Source: JBKXSZ01 sp047017005
GTDB lineage: Bacteria > Bacillota > Clostridia > TANB77 > CAG-508
Direction of reading: 5' to 3'
Length of the DNA: 33,817 nt
NCBI GenBank assembly: GCA_047017005.1
Contig: JBKXSZ010000016.1
Span: 1 to 33,817 of the forward strand
Below are positions 14,403 to 20,466 of the stretch, piece after piece; within the stretch, counting starts at the first letter, position 1, and each line of letters opens with the position of its first letter. The notes below the pieces were generated by a model, which did no database searches, was not told where the DNA came from, and saw only the letters and a list, made by a program, of their open reading frames with translations. Both the position numbers and the translations under genes were made by a program.

Positions 14403-14885
14403 ATGGAAGAAAATAAGGAAGTATTATTAACACAAGAAGGTTATGATAAATTAGAAAAAGAATTAGAGTATCTAAAGACAGAAAAAAGAGCAGAGATAGC
14501 AGATCGTATAAAAGTTGCATTAGGATTTGGAGATTTATCTGAAAATTCTGAATATGATGAAGCTAAAACAGCGCAAGCTGCAAATGAAGAAAAAATAGCA
14601 ACTTTGCAAGCTAAAATTCGTTATGCTAAAATTATCGATGAATCTGAAATTGATACAAAAACAGTACAAGTAGGAAATAAAGTAAAAATATATTCAGAAG
14701 ACTTTGATGAAGAAGTAGAATATACTATTGTAGGTTCAACAGAAGTTGATTTAGCAAATAATAAAATCTCAAATGAATCTCCTATTGGTTCTGCTTTAAT
14801 GGGAGCAAAAAAGAATGATGTTGTAGAAGTACATGCACCAGCAGGTATTTTAAAATATAAAGTACTTTCTATTAAAAGAGCATAA
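14403..14885 (+). CDS. greA: Transcription elongation factor GreA
   Basis: A 160-residue secondary-channel factor that stimulates RNA polymerase to cleave backtracked transcripts. The N-terminal coiled coil (residues 1-75) shows LTQEGYDKLEKELEYLKTEK, ADRIKVALGFGDLSENSEYD and EAKTAQAANEEKIATLQAKI; the acidic tip Asp-Leu-Ser-Glu-Asn-Ser-Glu-Tyr is intact, including the catalytic Asp and Glu. The C-terminal FKBP-like domain follows, with VEYTIVGSTEVDLANNKISN and ESPIGSALMGAKKNDVVEV, typical of GreA. Length is as usual. The start has AAGGAGG at the right distance. The gene is monocistronic, between its own promoter and two terminators. In many Bacillota greA lies in an operon with lysS or dus; neither is here. 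Confidence 0.97.
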   Translation: MEENKEVLLTQEGYDKLEKELEYLKTEKRAEIADRIKVALGFGDLSENSEYDEAKTAQAANEEKIATLQAKIRYAKIIDESEIDTKTVQVGNKVKIYSEDFDEEVEYTIVGSTEVDLANNKISNESPIGSALMGAKKNDVVEVHAPAGILKYKVLSIKRA

Positions 14886-14888
14886 AAT

Positions 14889-14921
14889 AAAAAGAACACT
14901 ATTTTTATTAGTATTCTTTTT
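14889..14921 (+). terminator. greA terminator
   Basis: AAAAAGAACACTA pairs with TAGTATTCTTTTT with one mismatch across a 7-nt loop; the T-rich second arm serves as tail. Confidence 0.75.
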
Positions 14922-14947
14922 AGAGTATTAACAAATTACTTTGTCAA

Positions 14948-14983
14948 CAATAAAAAGAGAGTCGCATGACTCTCTTTTTATTG
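14948..14983. terminator. Bidirectional terminator between greA and deoD
   Basis: A perfect 16-bp stem (CAATAAAAAGAGAGTC and complement) with loop GCAT. It has A and T tracts on both sides and serves the two convergent genes. Confidence 0.9.
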
Positions 14984-15010
14984 CTTCTTTATAACTTCTT
15001 TTCTTTTATT

Positions 15011-15733
15011 TTATAACTTTAAACTTGTTTCTAAAGCTAATGTTATCATATCATTTAAAGACTTTTCTCTATCTTCACTAGAAGCTTGTTCTTTATAAAA
15101 ATGAGAATCTACAACTGTTAATAGGCAAGCTGCTTTTTTCTGTAAAACTTTAGCTGTATAGAAAAGAGCAAAGGCCTCCATTTCTGCCCCAATTATTTCT
15201 ATACCTTTTGGCATTCTATCAAATAGTTTTTGGATATCATCCATATAGTAATCAAAACAATCACTACAAAGAGTAGTACCTTTCATAAAAGAAATATGTT
15301 GCTCTTTTGCAGTTTCTTCTATTTTTTTGTTTAACATCTTATCTGCATCTACAAGATGAACATCTTCATTATTCATAGTAAGAGCAAAATTACTTTCCGA
15401 ATAAGTTTTGTCTACTAAGATAGTATCAAATATCTTTAATTCCGGAATATATCCTCCACAAGAACCAATACGAATAATATTTTCCACGTTATATTCTTTA
15501 TATAGTTCATAAGAATAAATTCCAATACTAGGCATACCCATTCCAGATGCCATAACAGTTACTTCTTTCCCTTTATATTTACCAGTATAGGCATAAATGT
15601 TACGTACTTGGTTTACGAGTTTAGCCTCCTTTAAAAAATTATCTGCAATATATTTAGCACGAAGGGGGTCACCTGGCATAATTACCGTTTTTGCAATTTC
15701 CCCTATCTTTGCTTCGTTATGTGGTGTTGGCAT
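15011..15733 (-). CDS. deoD: Purine-nucleoside phosphorylase DeoD
   Basis: A 240-residue hexameric-type (trimer of dimers) PNP that cleaves purine (deoxy)nucleosides with phosphate into base and (deoxy)ribose 1-phosphate, for nucleoside salvage. Family motifs are MPTPHN at the N-terminus, VIMPGDPLRAKYIAD (phosphate-binding, Gly and Arg), VTVMASGMGMPSIGIYSYEL, IRIGSCGGY and IIGAEMEAFALF, the Glu-Met-Glu that binds ribose. D209 in LLTVVDSHF and R222 in SSEDREKS correspond in spacing to the catalytic Asp204 and Arg217 of the E. coli enzyme. The segment VVDSHFYKE departs from the common SDHIRTHE form but keeps the catalytic Asp. AAAGGAGG precedes the ATG, and a TATAAT is at 15782-15787 on the minus strand. 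It is convergent with greA. Confidence 0.95.
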   Translation of the reverse strand: MPTPHNEAKIGEIAKTVIMPGDPLRAKYIADNFLKEAKLVNQVRNIYAYTGKYKGKEVTVMASGMGMPSIGIYSYELYKEYNVENIIRIGSCGGYIPELKIFDTILVDKTYSESNFALTMNNEDVHLVDADKMLNKKIEETAKEQHISFMKGTTLCSDCFDYYMDDIQKLFDRMPKGIEIIGAEMEAFALFYTAKVLQKKAACLLTVVDSHFYKEQASSEDREKSLNDMITLALETSLKL

Positions 15734-15846
15734 ATTTTTTCCTCCTTTGTTTTATTGTTATTCTTTTCTAAATTCCTTTTCATTATACATGAAAGAAGAA
15801 AGAAAAAACAAGAGAAAAGAAAAATATGACATTTTTGTAACAACTA

Positions 15847-15875
15847 TTGCACTGATAATAATGTAGTGTTAGTAT
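15847..15875 (+). promoter_or_regulatory. Candidate promoter of the DUF1846 gene
   Basis: TTGCAC (15847-15852) and TAGTAT (15870-15875), 17 bp apart. Both boxes are imperfect, and the leader would be over 100 nt. Confidence 0.35.
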
Positions 15876-15989
15876 CTTTAAAGAATAAGACAGAAGAAGA
15901 CAAGAAAAATACAAGAAAAATTAGATTAAAAAAGCAATTTTTTGGGATTTTTTTAGTCTATTTTTTTAAGAAAAGAAATAGGGGGAGTT

Positions 15990-17462
15990 ATGAAAACAGG
16001 ATTTGACCATGAGCAATACTTAAAAGTACAGAGTGAAAATATTCGAAAAAGAATGGAGATGTTTGATAATAAGCTATATCTAGAGTTTGGAGGAAAACTT
16101 TTTGATGATTATCATGCTTCGCGAGTATTACCAGGATTTAAGCCAGATGCAAAAATACAATTATTACAAAAGTTTAAAGAAGACTTGGAAATTGTTTTCT
16201 GTATCAATGCAAACGATATTGAAAAAAACAAGATAAGAGCAGATTATGGAATTAGTTATGATATGGAGTTACTACGTTTAATTGATAATTTACAAAAACT
16301 AGATATCTCTGTTAATAGTGTTGTTATTACTATGTATGATGGAACACAAGGAATTGAAAAATTAAAGAAAATATTAAAACAGAGAAAAATAAAAACGTAT
16401 ACCCATAGACCAACAAAAGGATATCCACAAGATATTGAGACGATTGTAAGTGAAGAGGGGTATGGAAAAAATCCATATATTGAAACAAGTAAGAAAATAG
16501 TGGTAGTAACAGCACCAGGACCTAATAGCGGAAAATTAGGAACTTGTCTTTCTCAGCTATATCATGAATACAAAAAAGGAGTAAAAGCCGGATATGCCAA
16601 ATTTGAAACCTTTCCGGTATGGGATTTAAGCTTAATACATCCTGTAAATGTAGCCTATGAGGCAGCAACAGCAGATTTAGGGGATATTAATATGATAGAC
16701 CCATTCCATTTAGAAGCCTATGGAAAGAAGGCTGTCAACTATAACCGAGATATTTCTACTTTCCCTATTCTAAAAAATATTCTACACAAAATAACAGGAA
16801 AAGATATATATCAATCTCCAACAGATATGGGAGTAAATATGATAGGGAAATGTATTATAGATGATGAAGTAGTAAAAGAAGCATCAAAGAACGAAATTAT
16901 TCGCAGATACTATTCAAGCCTTTGCGATGTAAAGCAGGAAATAGGAAAAAAGGAAACAGTAGAACGAATTGAAGAGCTAATGACAAAGCTAGGAATTTCA
17001 GCACAGGATAGAAAAGTGGTACAAGAAGCAATGAAAATAGCGGAAAAAGAAAAAAGAAATTTAGTAGCAATAGAATTAGAGGATGGAAGAATAATTACAG
17101 GAAAAGAATCTGAATTACTAAGTGCGCCAAGTGCTATGCTAATTAATGCTATTAAAGAGTTAACACATATACCAGATGATGTATATTTAATCTCACCTTC
17201 TGTAATAGAAGGGGTATATAAAATGAAGAAAAAGACTTCATATAAAAAATCATATTATTTAAATTTGCCAGAAGTATTAATTGTTTTTAGTATTTGTGCG
17301 GGAACAAATCCAATGATAGAAAAGGCTATTGACCATTTAGGAGAGTTAAGAGGATTAGAAGCGCATTCTTCATATATTATTACAGACGGAGATTTTAACG
17401 TATTAAAGAATTTAGGAATTAATTTAACATGTGAGCCAAGACATTCTACTTCTGAAGGATAA
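15990..17462 (+). CDS. DUF1846 family protein
   Basis: A 490-residue cytosolic protein of the DUF1846 family, conserved in many Bacillota; no reaction is established to my knowledge. The N-terminus GFDHEQYLKVQSENIRKRME and LYLEFGGKLFDDYHASRVLP are family signatures. Further features include CINANDIEKNKIRADYGISY, VVVTAPGPNSGKLGTCLSQL with a nucleotide-loop-like Gly-Pro-Asn-Ser-Gly-Lys near residues 174-181, YAKFETFPVWDLSLIHPVN and ADLGDINMIDPFHLEAYG. The full family length is present. GGGGGAG precedes the ATG. The gene is monocistronic, with a hairpin downstream. The SGK loop suggests phosphate or nucleotide binding, but that is inference. Confidence 0.85.
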   Translation: MKTGFDHEQYLKVQSENIRKRMEMFDNKLYLEFGGKLFDDYHASRVLPGFKPDAKIQLLQKFKEDLEIVFCINANDIEKNKIRADYGISYDMELLRLIDNLQKLDISVNSVVITMYDGTQGIEKLKKILKQRKIKTYTHRPTKGYPQDIETIVSEEGYGKNPYIETSKKIVVVTAPGPNSGKLGTCLSQLYHEYKKGVKAGYAKFETFPVWDLSLIHPVNVAYEAATADLGDINMIDPFHLEAYGKKAVNYNRDISTFPILKNILHKITGKDIYQSPTDMGVNMIGKCIIDDEVVKEASKNEIIRRYYSSLCDVKQEIGKKETVERIEELMTKLGISAQDRKVVQEAMKIAEKEKRNLVAIELEDGRIITGKESELLSAPSAMLINAIKELTHIPDDVYLISPSVIEGVYKMKKKTSYKKSYYLNLPEVLIVFSICAGTNPMIEKAIDHLGELRGLEAHSSYIITDGDFNVLKNLGINLTCEPRHSTSEG

Positions 17463-17505
17463 AAAAGTTCTAAAATTGAAAAAAATGCATAAAATAAAAG
17501 AAGAA

Positions 17506-17549
17506 AAATACACAGGAAATAGTACCAGAATAGCCTGTGTATTTCCTTT
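17506..17549 (+). terminator. Hairpin after the DUF1846 gene
   Basis: AAATACACAGG (17506-17516) pairs with CCTGTGTATTT (17534-17544) across a 17-nt loop, with a short T-rich tail. Confidence 0.65.
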
Positions 17550-17568
17550 TGTGAATGTTATGTGAAAA

Positions 17569-17597
17569 ATTAGCAAACAGTATTGACATTTGCTAAT
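17569..17597. promoter_or_regulatory. Second, CIRCE-like inverted repeat over the groES -35 box
   Basis: A perfect repeat with 9-bp arms ATTAGCAAA and TTTGCTAAT around 11 bp. The TTGACA box lies in its centre. The half-sites share TTAGCA / TGCTAA with CIRCE, but the spacer is 11 rather than 9. Confidence 0.55.
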
Positions 17598-17611
17598 AGA
17601 AGGTATAAAGT
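17583..17611 (+). promoter_or_regulatory. groESL promoter
   Basis: TTGACA (17583-17588), with a -10 at TATAAA (17604-17609; 15 bp) or TAAAGT (17606-17611; 17 bp). It lies immediately before the CIRCE element. Confidence 0.7.
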
Positions 17612-17612
17612 A

Positions 17613-17639
17613 TTAGCAGTCTCTGATAAAGAGTGCTAA
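17613..17639. promoter_or_regulatory. CIRCE element (HrcA operator)
   Basis: TTAGCAGTC-N9-GAGTGCTAA, matching the TTAGCACTC-N9-GAGTGCTAA consensus except for one base in the left arm. It lies between the promoter and the groES ribosome binding site, so heat-shock control through HrcA is expected. hrcA is not in the window. Confidence 0.92.
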
Positions 17640-17659
17640 AATCAAAGGAGGTAATAAGA

Positions 17660-17941
17660 ATGTTGAAACCATTAGCAGACAGAGTTGTTATCAAGATGAT
17701 AGAAAGTGAAGAAACCACAAAAAGTGGCATTATTTTAGCAGGTTCAGCCAAAGAAAAACCACAAATTGCAGAAGTAATTGCAGTAGGACCTGGTGGAAAT
17801 GTAGAAGGAAAACAAATTGATATGTATGTAAAAGCAGGAGACAAAGTAATCGTTAGTAAATATGCAGGTACAGAAGTAAAATATGAAGGTGAAGAGTACA
17901 TGATTGTAAAACAAAACGATATTTTAGCTATTGCAGAATAA
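17660..17941 (+). CDS. groES: Co-chaperonin GroES
   Basis: A 93-residue co-chaperonin that caps GroEL as a heptameric lid. It begins MLKPLADRVVIKMIESEETT. The mobile loop SEETTKSGIILAG (residues 15-27) with the Ile-Ile-Leu contact for GroEL is intact. GPGGNV and VKAGDKVIVSKYAGTEVKY follow, and it ends DILAIAE. The start at 17660 follows AAAGGAGG; the longer frame from GTG 17633 would begin inside CIRCE and is rejected. It is 57 bp upstream of groEL in one operon. Confidence 0.97.
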   Translation: MLKPLADRVVIKMIESEETTKSGIILAGSAKEKPQIAEVIAVGPGGNVEGKQIDMYVKAGDKVIVSKYAGTEVKYEGEEYMIVKQNDILAIAE

Positions 17942-17998
17942 ACGATAGATTAAAAATAAAACTAGAAAATCAAAATAAAAAACTAGGAGGGAATAGAA

Positions 17999-19633
17999 AT
18001 GGCAAAAGAAATTAAATATGGTGAAGATGCCAGAAAATCATTATTAAATGGTGTAAACAAATTAGCAGATACTGTAAAAGTAACATTAGGACCAAAAGGA
18101 AGAAATGTAGTATTAGATAAAAAGTTTGGTAGTCCTCTTATTACAAATGATGGTGTTACTATCGCAAAAGAAATTGAATTAGATGATAGTTTTGAAAATA
18201 TGGGAGCACAATTAGTAAAGGAAGTTTCCACTAAAACAAATGATGTTGCAGGAGATGGAACAACAACAGCAACTGTTTTGGCACAAAGCATGATTAAAGA
18301 AGGTGTTAAAAACGTAGCAGCTGGTGGGGATCCAATGGCAATTAAAAGAGGAATGGATAAAGCAGTTACAAAGGCAGTAGAAGCTTTAAAAGAAATTAGT
18401 TCTGAAATTAATGGGAAAGAAGACATTGCAAGAGTTGCAAGTATTTCTGCAAACAATGAAGAAGTAGGAAATCTAATTGCAGAAGCAATGGAAAAAGTAT
18501 CAAAAGATGGAGTTATCACAATTGAAGAATCCAAAACTTCAAATACAGAATTAAATGTAGTAGAAGGTATGCAATTTGATAAAGGATATATTTCTCCATA
18601 CATGGTAACAGATACCGATAAAATGGAAGCGATTGTAGATAATCCATATATTTTAATTACGGATAAAAAAATTAGTAACATTCAAGAAATATTACCACTA
18701 CTAGAAAACTTAATGCAACAATCTGGAAAACTAGTTATTGTGTGCGATGATATTGAAGGAGAAGCTTTATCTACTTTAGTATTAAATAAATTAAGAGGTG
18801 TTTTGAATGTAGTAGCAGTAAAAGCTCCTGGATATGGGGATAGAAGAAAAGAAATGCTACAAGACTTAGCTATCCTTACAGGTGGAGAAGTTATCACGAG
18901 TGACTTAGGACTAGATTTAAAAGATACCCAAATCGAACAATTAGGTAGAGCAAGACAAATTAAAGTACAAAAAGAAAATACGATTGTAGTAGACGGTATG
19001 GGAGATAAAGATAAAATAGCAGAAAGAGTAAAACAAATCAAAGTACAAATTGAAGAAACACAAAGTGAATTTGATAAAGAAAACTTACAAGAACGTCTAG
19101 CTAAAATGGCTGGAGGAGTAGCTGTTATTGGAGTAGGTGCTGCAACGGAAACTGAAATGAAAGATAGAAAATTAAGAATTGAAGATGCTTTATCTGCAAC
19201 AAGAGCTGCTGTTGAAGAAGGAATTGTAGCAGGTGGAGGAACTGCCTATGTTAATATTATTCCAGCTGTTGAAAAATTAGCAGAACAGTTAAAAGAAGAC
19301 GAAAAACTAGGTGCTAGAATTGTGTTAAAAGCATTAGAAGAACCAGTAAAACAAATTGCAGTTAATGCAGGACTAGAACCAGCTGTTATTCTAGAAAATG
19401 TAAAATCTGCAGAAAAAGGAAAGGGCTTTGATGCAAGTACAGAACAATATGTGGATATGAAGAAAGCGGGAATTGTAGATCCAACTAAAGTAACAAGAAG
19501 TGCTCTTCAAAATGCAGCAAGTATTGCTTCCATGGTACTTACAACAGAAAGCATTGTTACAGATAAAAAGGAACCAAAAGAATGTGGATGTGGACATGAT
19601 ACTCCAGACGCTGGAATGAGTGGAATGTATTAA
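17999..19633 (+). CDS. groEL: Chaperonin GroEL
   Basis: A 544-residue ATP-driven folding chamber subunit. It begins MAKEIKYGEDARKSLLNGVN. Nucleotide-binding motifs are VTLGPKGRNVVLD near residues 28-40 and DVAGDGTTTATVLA near 82-95, containing the catalytic Asp of GDGTT. The apical domain has DKGYISPYMVTD and PLLENLMQQSGK. Equatorial segments GDRRKEMLQDLAILTGG, RIEDALSATRAAVEEGIVAG and TVGA-like AALQNAASIASMVL-type helices are present. The C-terminus is unusual: in place of the GGM repeat tail it reads ECGCGHDTPDAGMSGMY, bearing two cysteines and a histidine. AGGAGGG precedes the ATG. Controlled with groES by CIRCE. Confidence 0.97.
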   Translation: MAKEIKYGEDARKSLLNGVNKLADTVKVTLGPKGRNVVLDKKFGSPLITNDGVTIAKEIELDDSFENMGAQLVKEVSTKTNDVAGDGTTTATVLAQSMIKEGVKNVAAGGDPMAIKRGMDKAVTKAVEALKEISSEINGKEDIARVASISANNEEVGNLIAEAMEKVSKDGVITIEESKTSNTELNVVEGMQFDKGYISPYMVTDTDKMEAIVDNPYILITDKKISNIQEILPLLENLMQQSGKLVIVCDDIEGEALSTLVLNKLRGVLNVVAVKAPGYGDRRKEMLQDLAILTGGEVITSDLGLDLKDTQIEQLGRARQIKVQKENTIVVDGMGDKDKIAERVKQIKVQIEETQSEFDKENLQERLAKMAGGVAVIGVGAATETEMKDRKLRIEDALSATRAAVEEGIVAGGGTAYVNIIPAVEKLAEQLKEDEKLGARIVLKALEEPVKQIAVNAGLEPAVILENVKSAEKGKGFDASTEQYVDMKKAGIVDPTKVTRSALQNAASIASMVLTTESIVTDKKEPKECGCGHDTPDAGMSGMY

Positions 19634-19641
19634 TTTAAACA

Positions 19642-19674
19642 AAAAGAACTTTTTGATAATGAAAAGTTCTTTTT
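19642..19674 (+). terminator. groESL terminator
   Basis: AAAAGAACTTTT pairs with AAAAGTTCTTTT around an 8-nt loop, T-rich at the end. Confidence 0.88.
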
Positions 19675-19685
19675 GACACAATCGA

Positions 19686-19713
19686 GAAAAAGTAGGGGAG
19701 ATCCCTACTTTTC
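19686..19713 (-). terminator. Terminator of the cysteine-rich peptide genes
   Basis: A GAAAAGTAGGG / CCCTACTTTTC stem with a 5-nt loop and T tract on the minus strand, 25 bp after the stop of the nearer peptide gene. It can also act on the plus strand. Confidence 0.75.
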
Positions 19714-19738
19714 TTTTGGTTAGTACGTTAATGCTTAA

Positions 19739-19876
19739 TTAGCAGCATCCACCGCATCCTCCGCCGAAGCCGTTTCCACAACAGCAGCAAAGGATAACTA
19801 GAATAATAATTATAATGCAGCAGCAATCTCCGCCGAATCCGCCACATCCGCAGCCACATCCTCTGTTTTCTTGCAT
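19739..19876 (-). CDS. Cysteine/glycine-rich 45-aa single-span membrane peptide
   Basis: A small gene with a strong ribosome site (GGGGGG/AAAGGGG) about 8 nt before the ATG at 19876. The product starts MQENRGCGCGCGGFGGDCCC (1-20), has a hydrophobic segment IIIIILVIL (21-29), and ends in CCCCGNGFGGGCGGCC (30-45). It contains 14 cysteines and 14 glycines out of 45 residues. Peptides of this pattern are annotated in clostridia as high-cysteine chorion-class-like proteins, and they resemble YjcZ-type small sporulation proteins in having Gly-rich flanks around one short span. The role is unknown; metal binding, disulfide cross-linking or spore-coat assembly are possible. It is the second gene of a two-gene minus-strand group. 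GC content is clearly higher than in neighbours because of Gly and Cys codons. Confidence 0.75.
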   Translation of the reverse strand: MQENRGCGCGCGGFGGDCCCIIIIILVILCCCCGNGFGGGCGGCC

Positions 19877-19929
19877 TACTTTTCCCCCCTTTCAAATGTC
19901 CTAGTACCTCTCGAAACTGACATTAGAAA

Positions 19930-20055
19930 CTAGCATCCACAACCGGTATTGCATGTATTGCAATTGTTGCAACATCCTTTGTTTCCGCATCCGCAGAAAA
20001 GTAGTAGGAATAGAATGATGAACCAAAGTATTTCGTCATTACAACAACATCCCAT
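19930..20055 (-). CDS. Cysteine-rich 41-aa single-span membrane peptide
   Basis: An ATG at 20055 follows GGGGAGGTAG. The product starts MGCCCNDEILWFIILFLLLF (1-20), a short Cys cluster then a hydrophobic span of about 13 residues, and ends CGCGNKGCCNNCNTCNTGCGC (the last 21 residues, in which every second or third residue is Cys). It contains 12 cysteines out of 41 residues. The order Cys cluster, membrane span, Cys-rich tail is the same as in the next gene downstream, 53 bp away, so the pair probably arose by duplication or serves one structure. On the minus strand a CATACAAA sequence (20093-20100) upstream resembles the -10 of mother-cell sporulation sigma factors, though the -35 is not clear. 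No function is assigned. Confidence 0.72.
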   Translation of the reverse strand: MGCCCNDEILWFIILFLLLFCGCGNKGCCNNCNTCNTGCGC

Positions 20056-20466
20056 TTAAAATACTACCTCCCCATAGAAATATTTTTGTTCCTTTGTATG
20101 GTATATATTATTCCGTTAAATAGAATTGTGTTACATCTGGAAAAGTAAGTAAAAAAAGTTTTTTAAGAAGAAATAACATATACTAAGATATAGTATGAGA
20201 AAAAAAGAAAAAGTGTTAAAATAAAAAAGAAAAAAGTATAGAAAATAGATTGACTAAAACAGTTAAAACTATAGAGAATCCTGCCTAAAAGCGATTTAAC
20301 CCGGAGGTATAATATTGAAAGTTTGGAGTTTAAAAGAAGAAAGAAGTAAATTTATCCTTCTTTTTCTTTTGTAAAAAAATAGTGAAAAAACTATACAAAA
20401 AACGAAATATAATGATATAATTCAAACAAATGAATTTATTTGAAAGTAAAAAAGAGGGAGCAAAAA
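20056..20466. other. 411-bp region between the peptide genes and mutL
   Basis: No normal gene is visible. Near 20303 a GGAGG is followed by a TTG frame of 19 codons (20315-20374). The end of that frame is an imperfect AAAAGAAGAAAGAAG / CTTCTTTTTCTTTT hairpin with a T tract (20331-20370). A TTGACT lies at 20250. Together they could be a short transcript or leader, but the promoter spacing is poor. Two overlapping TATAAT boxes (20408-20413 and 20416-20421) are the likely mutL -10 region. Confidence 0.35.

Noticed and set aside
17633..17659. Longer groES start at GTG 17633
   Set aside because: It begins inside the CIRCE element and has no ribosome site; ATG 17660 has AAAGGAGG and the normal GroES N-terminus.
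17983..19041. Long open frames antisense to groEL and ftsK (also 28746-30041)
   Set aside because: They mirror strongly biased codon use of the real genes, lack ribosome sites and encode low-complexity Ser/Ile/Phe-rich sequence.
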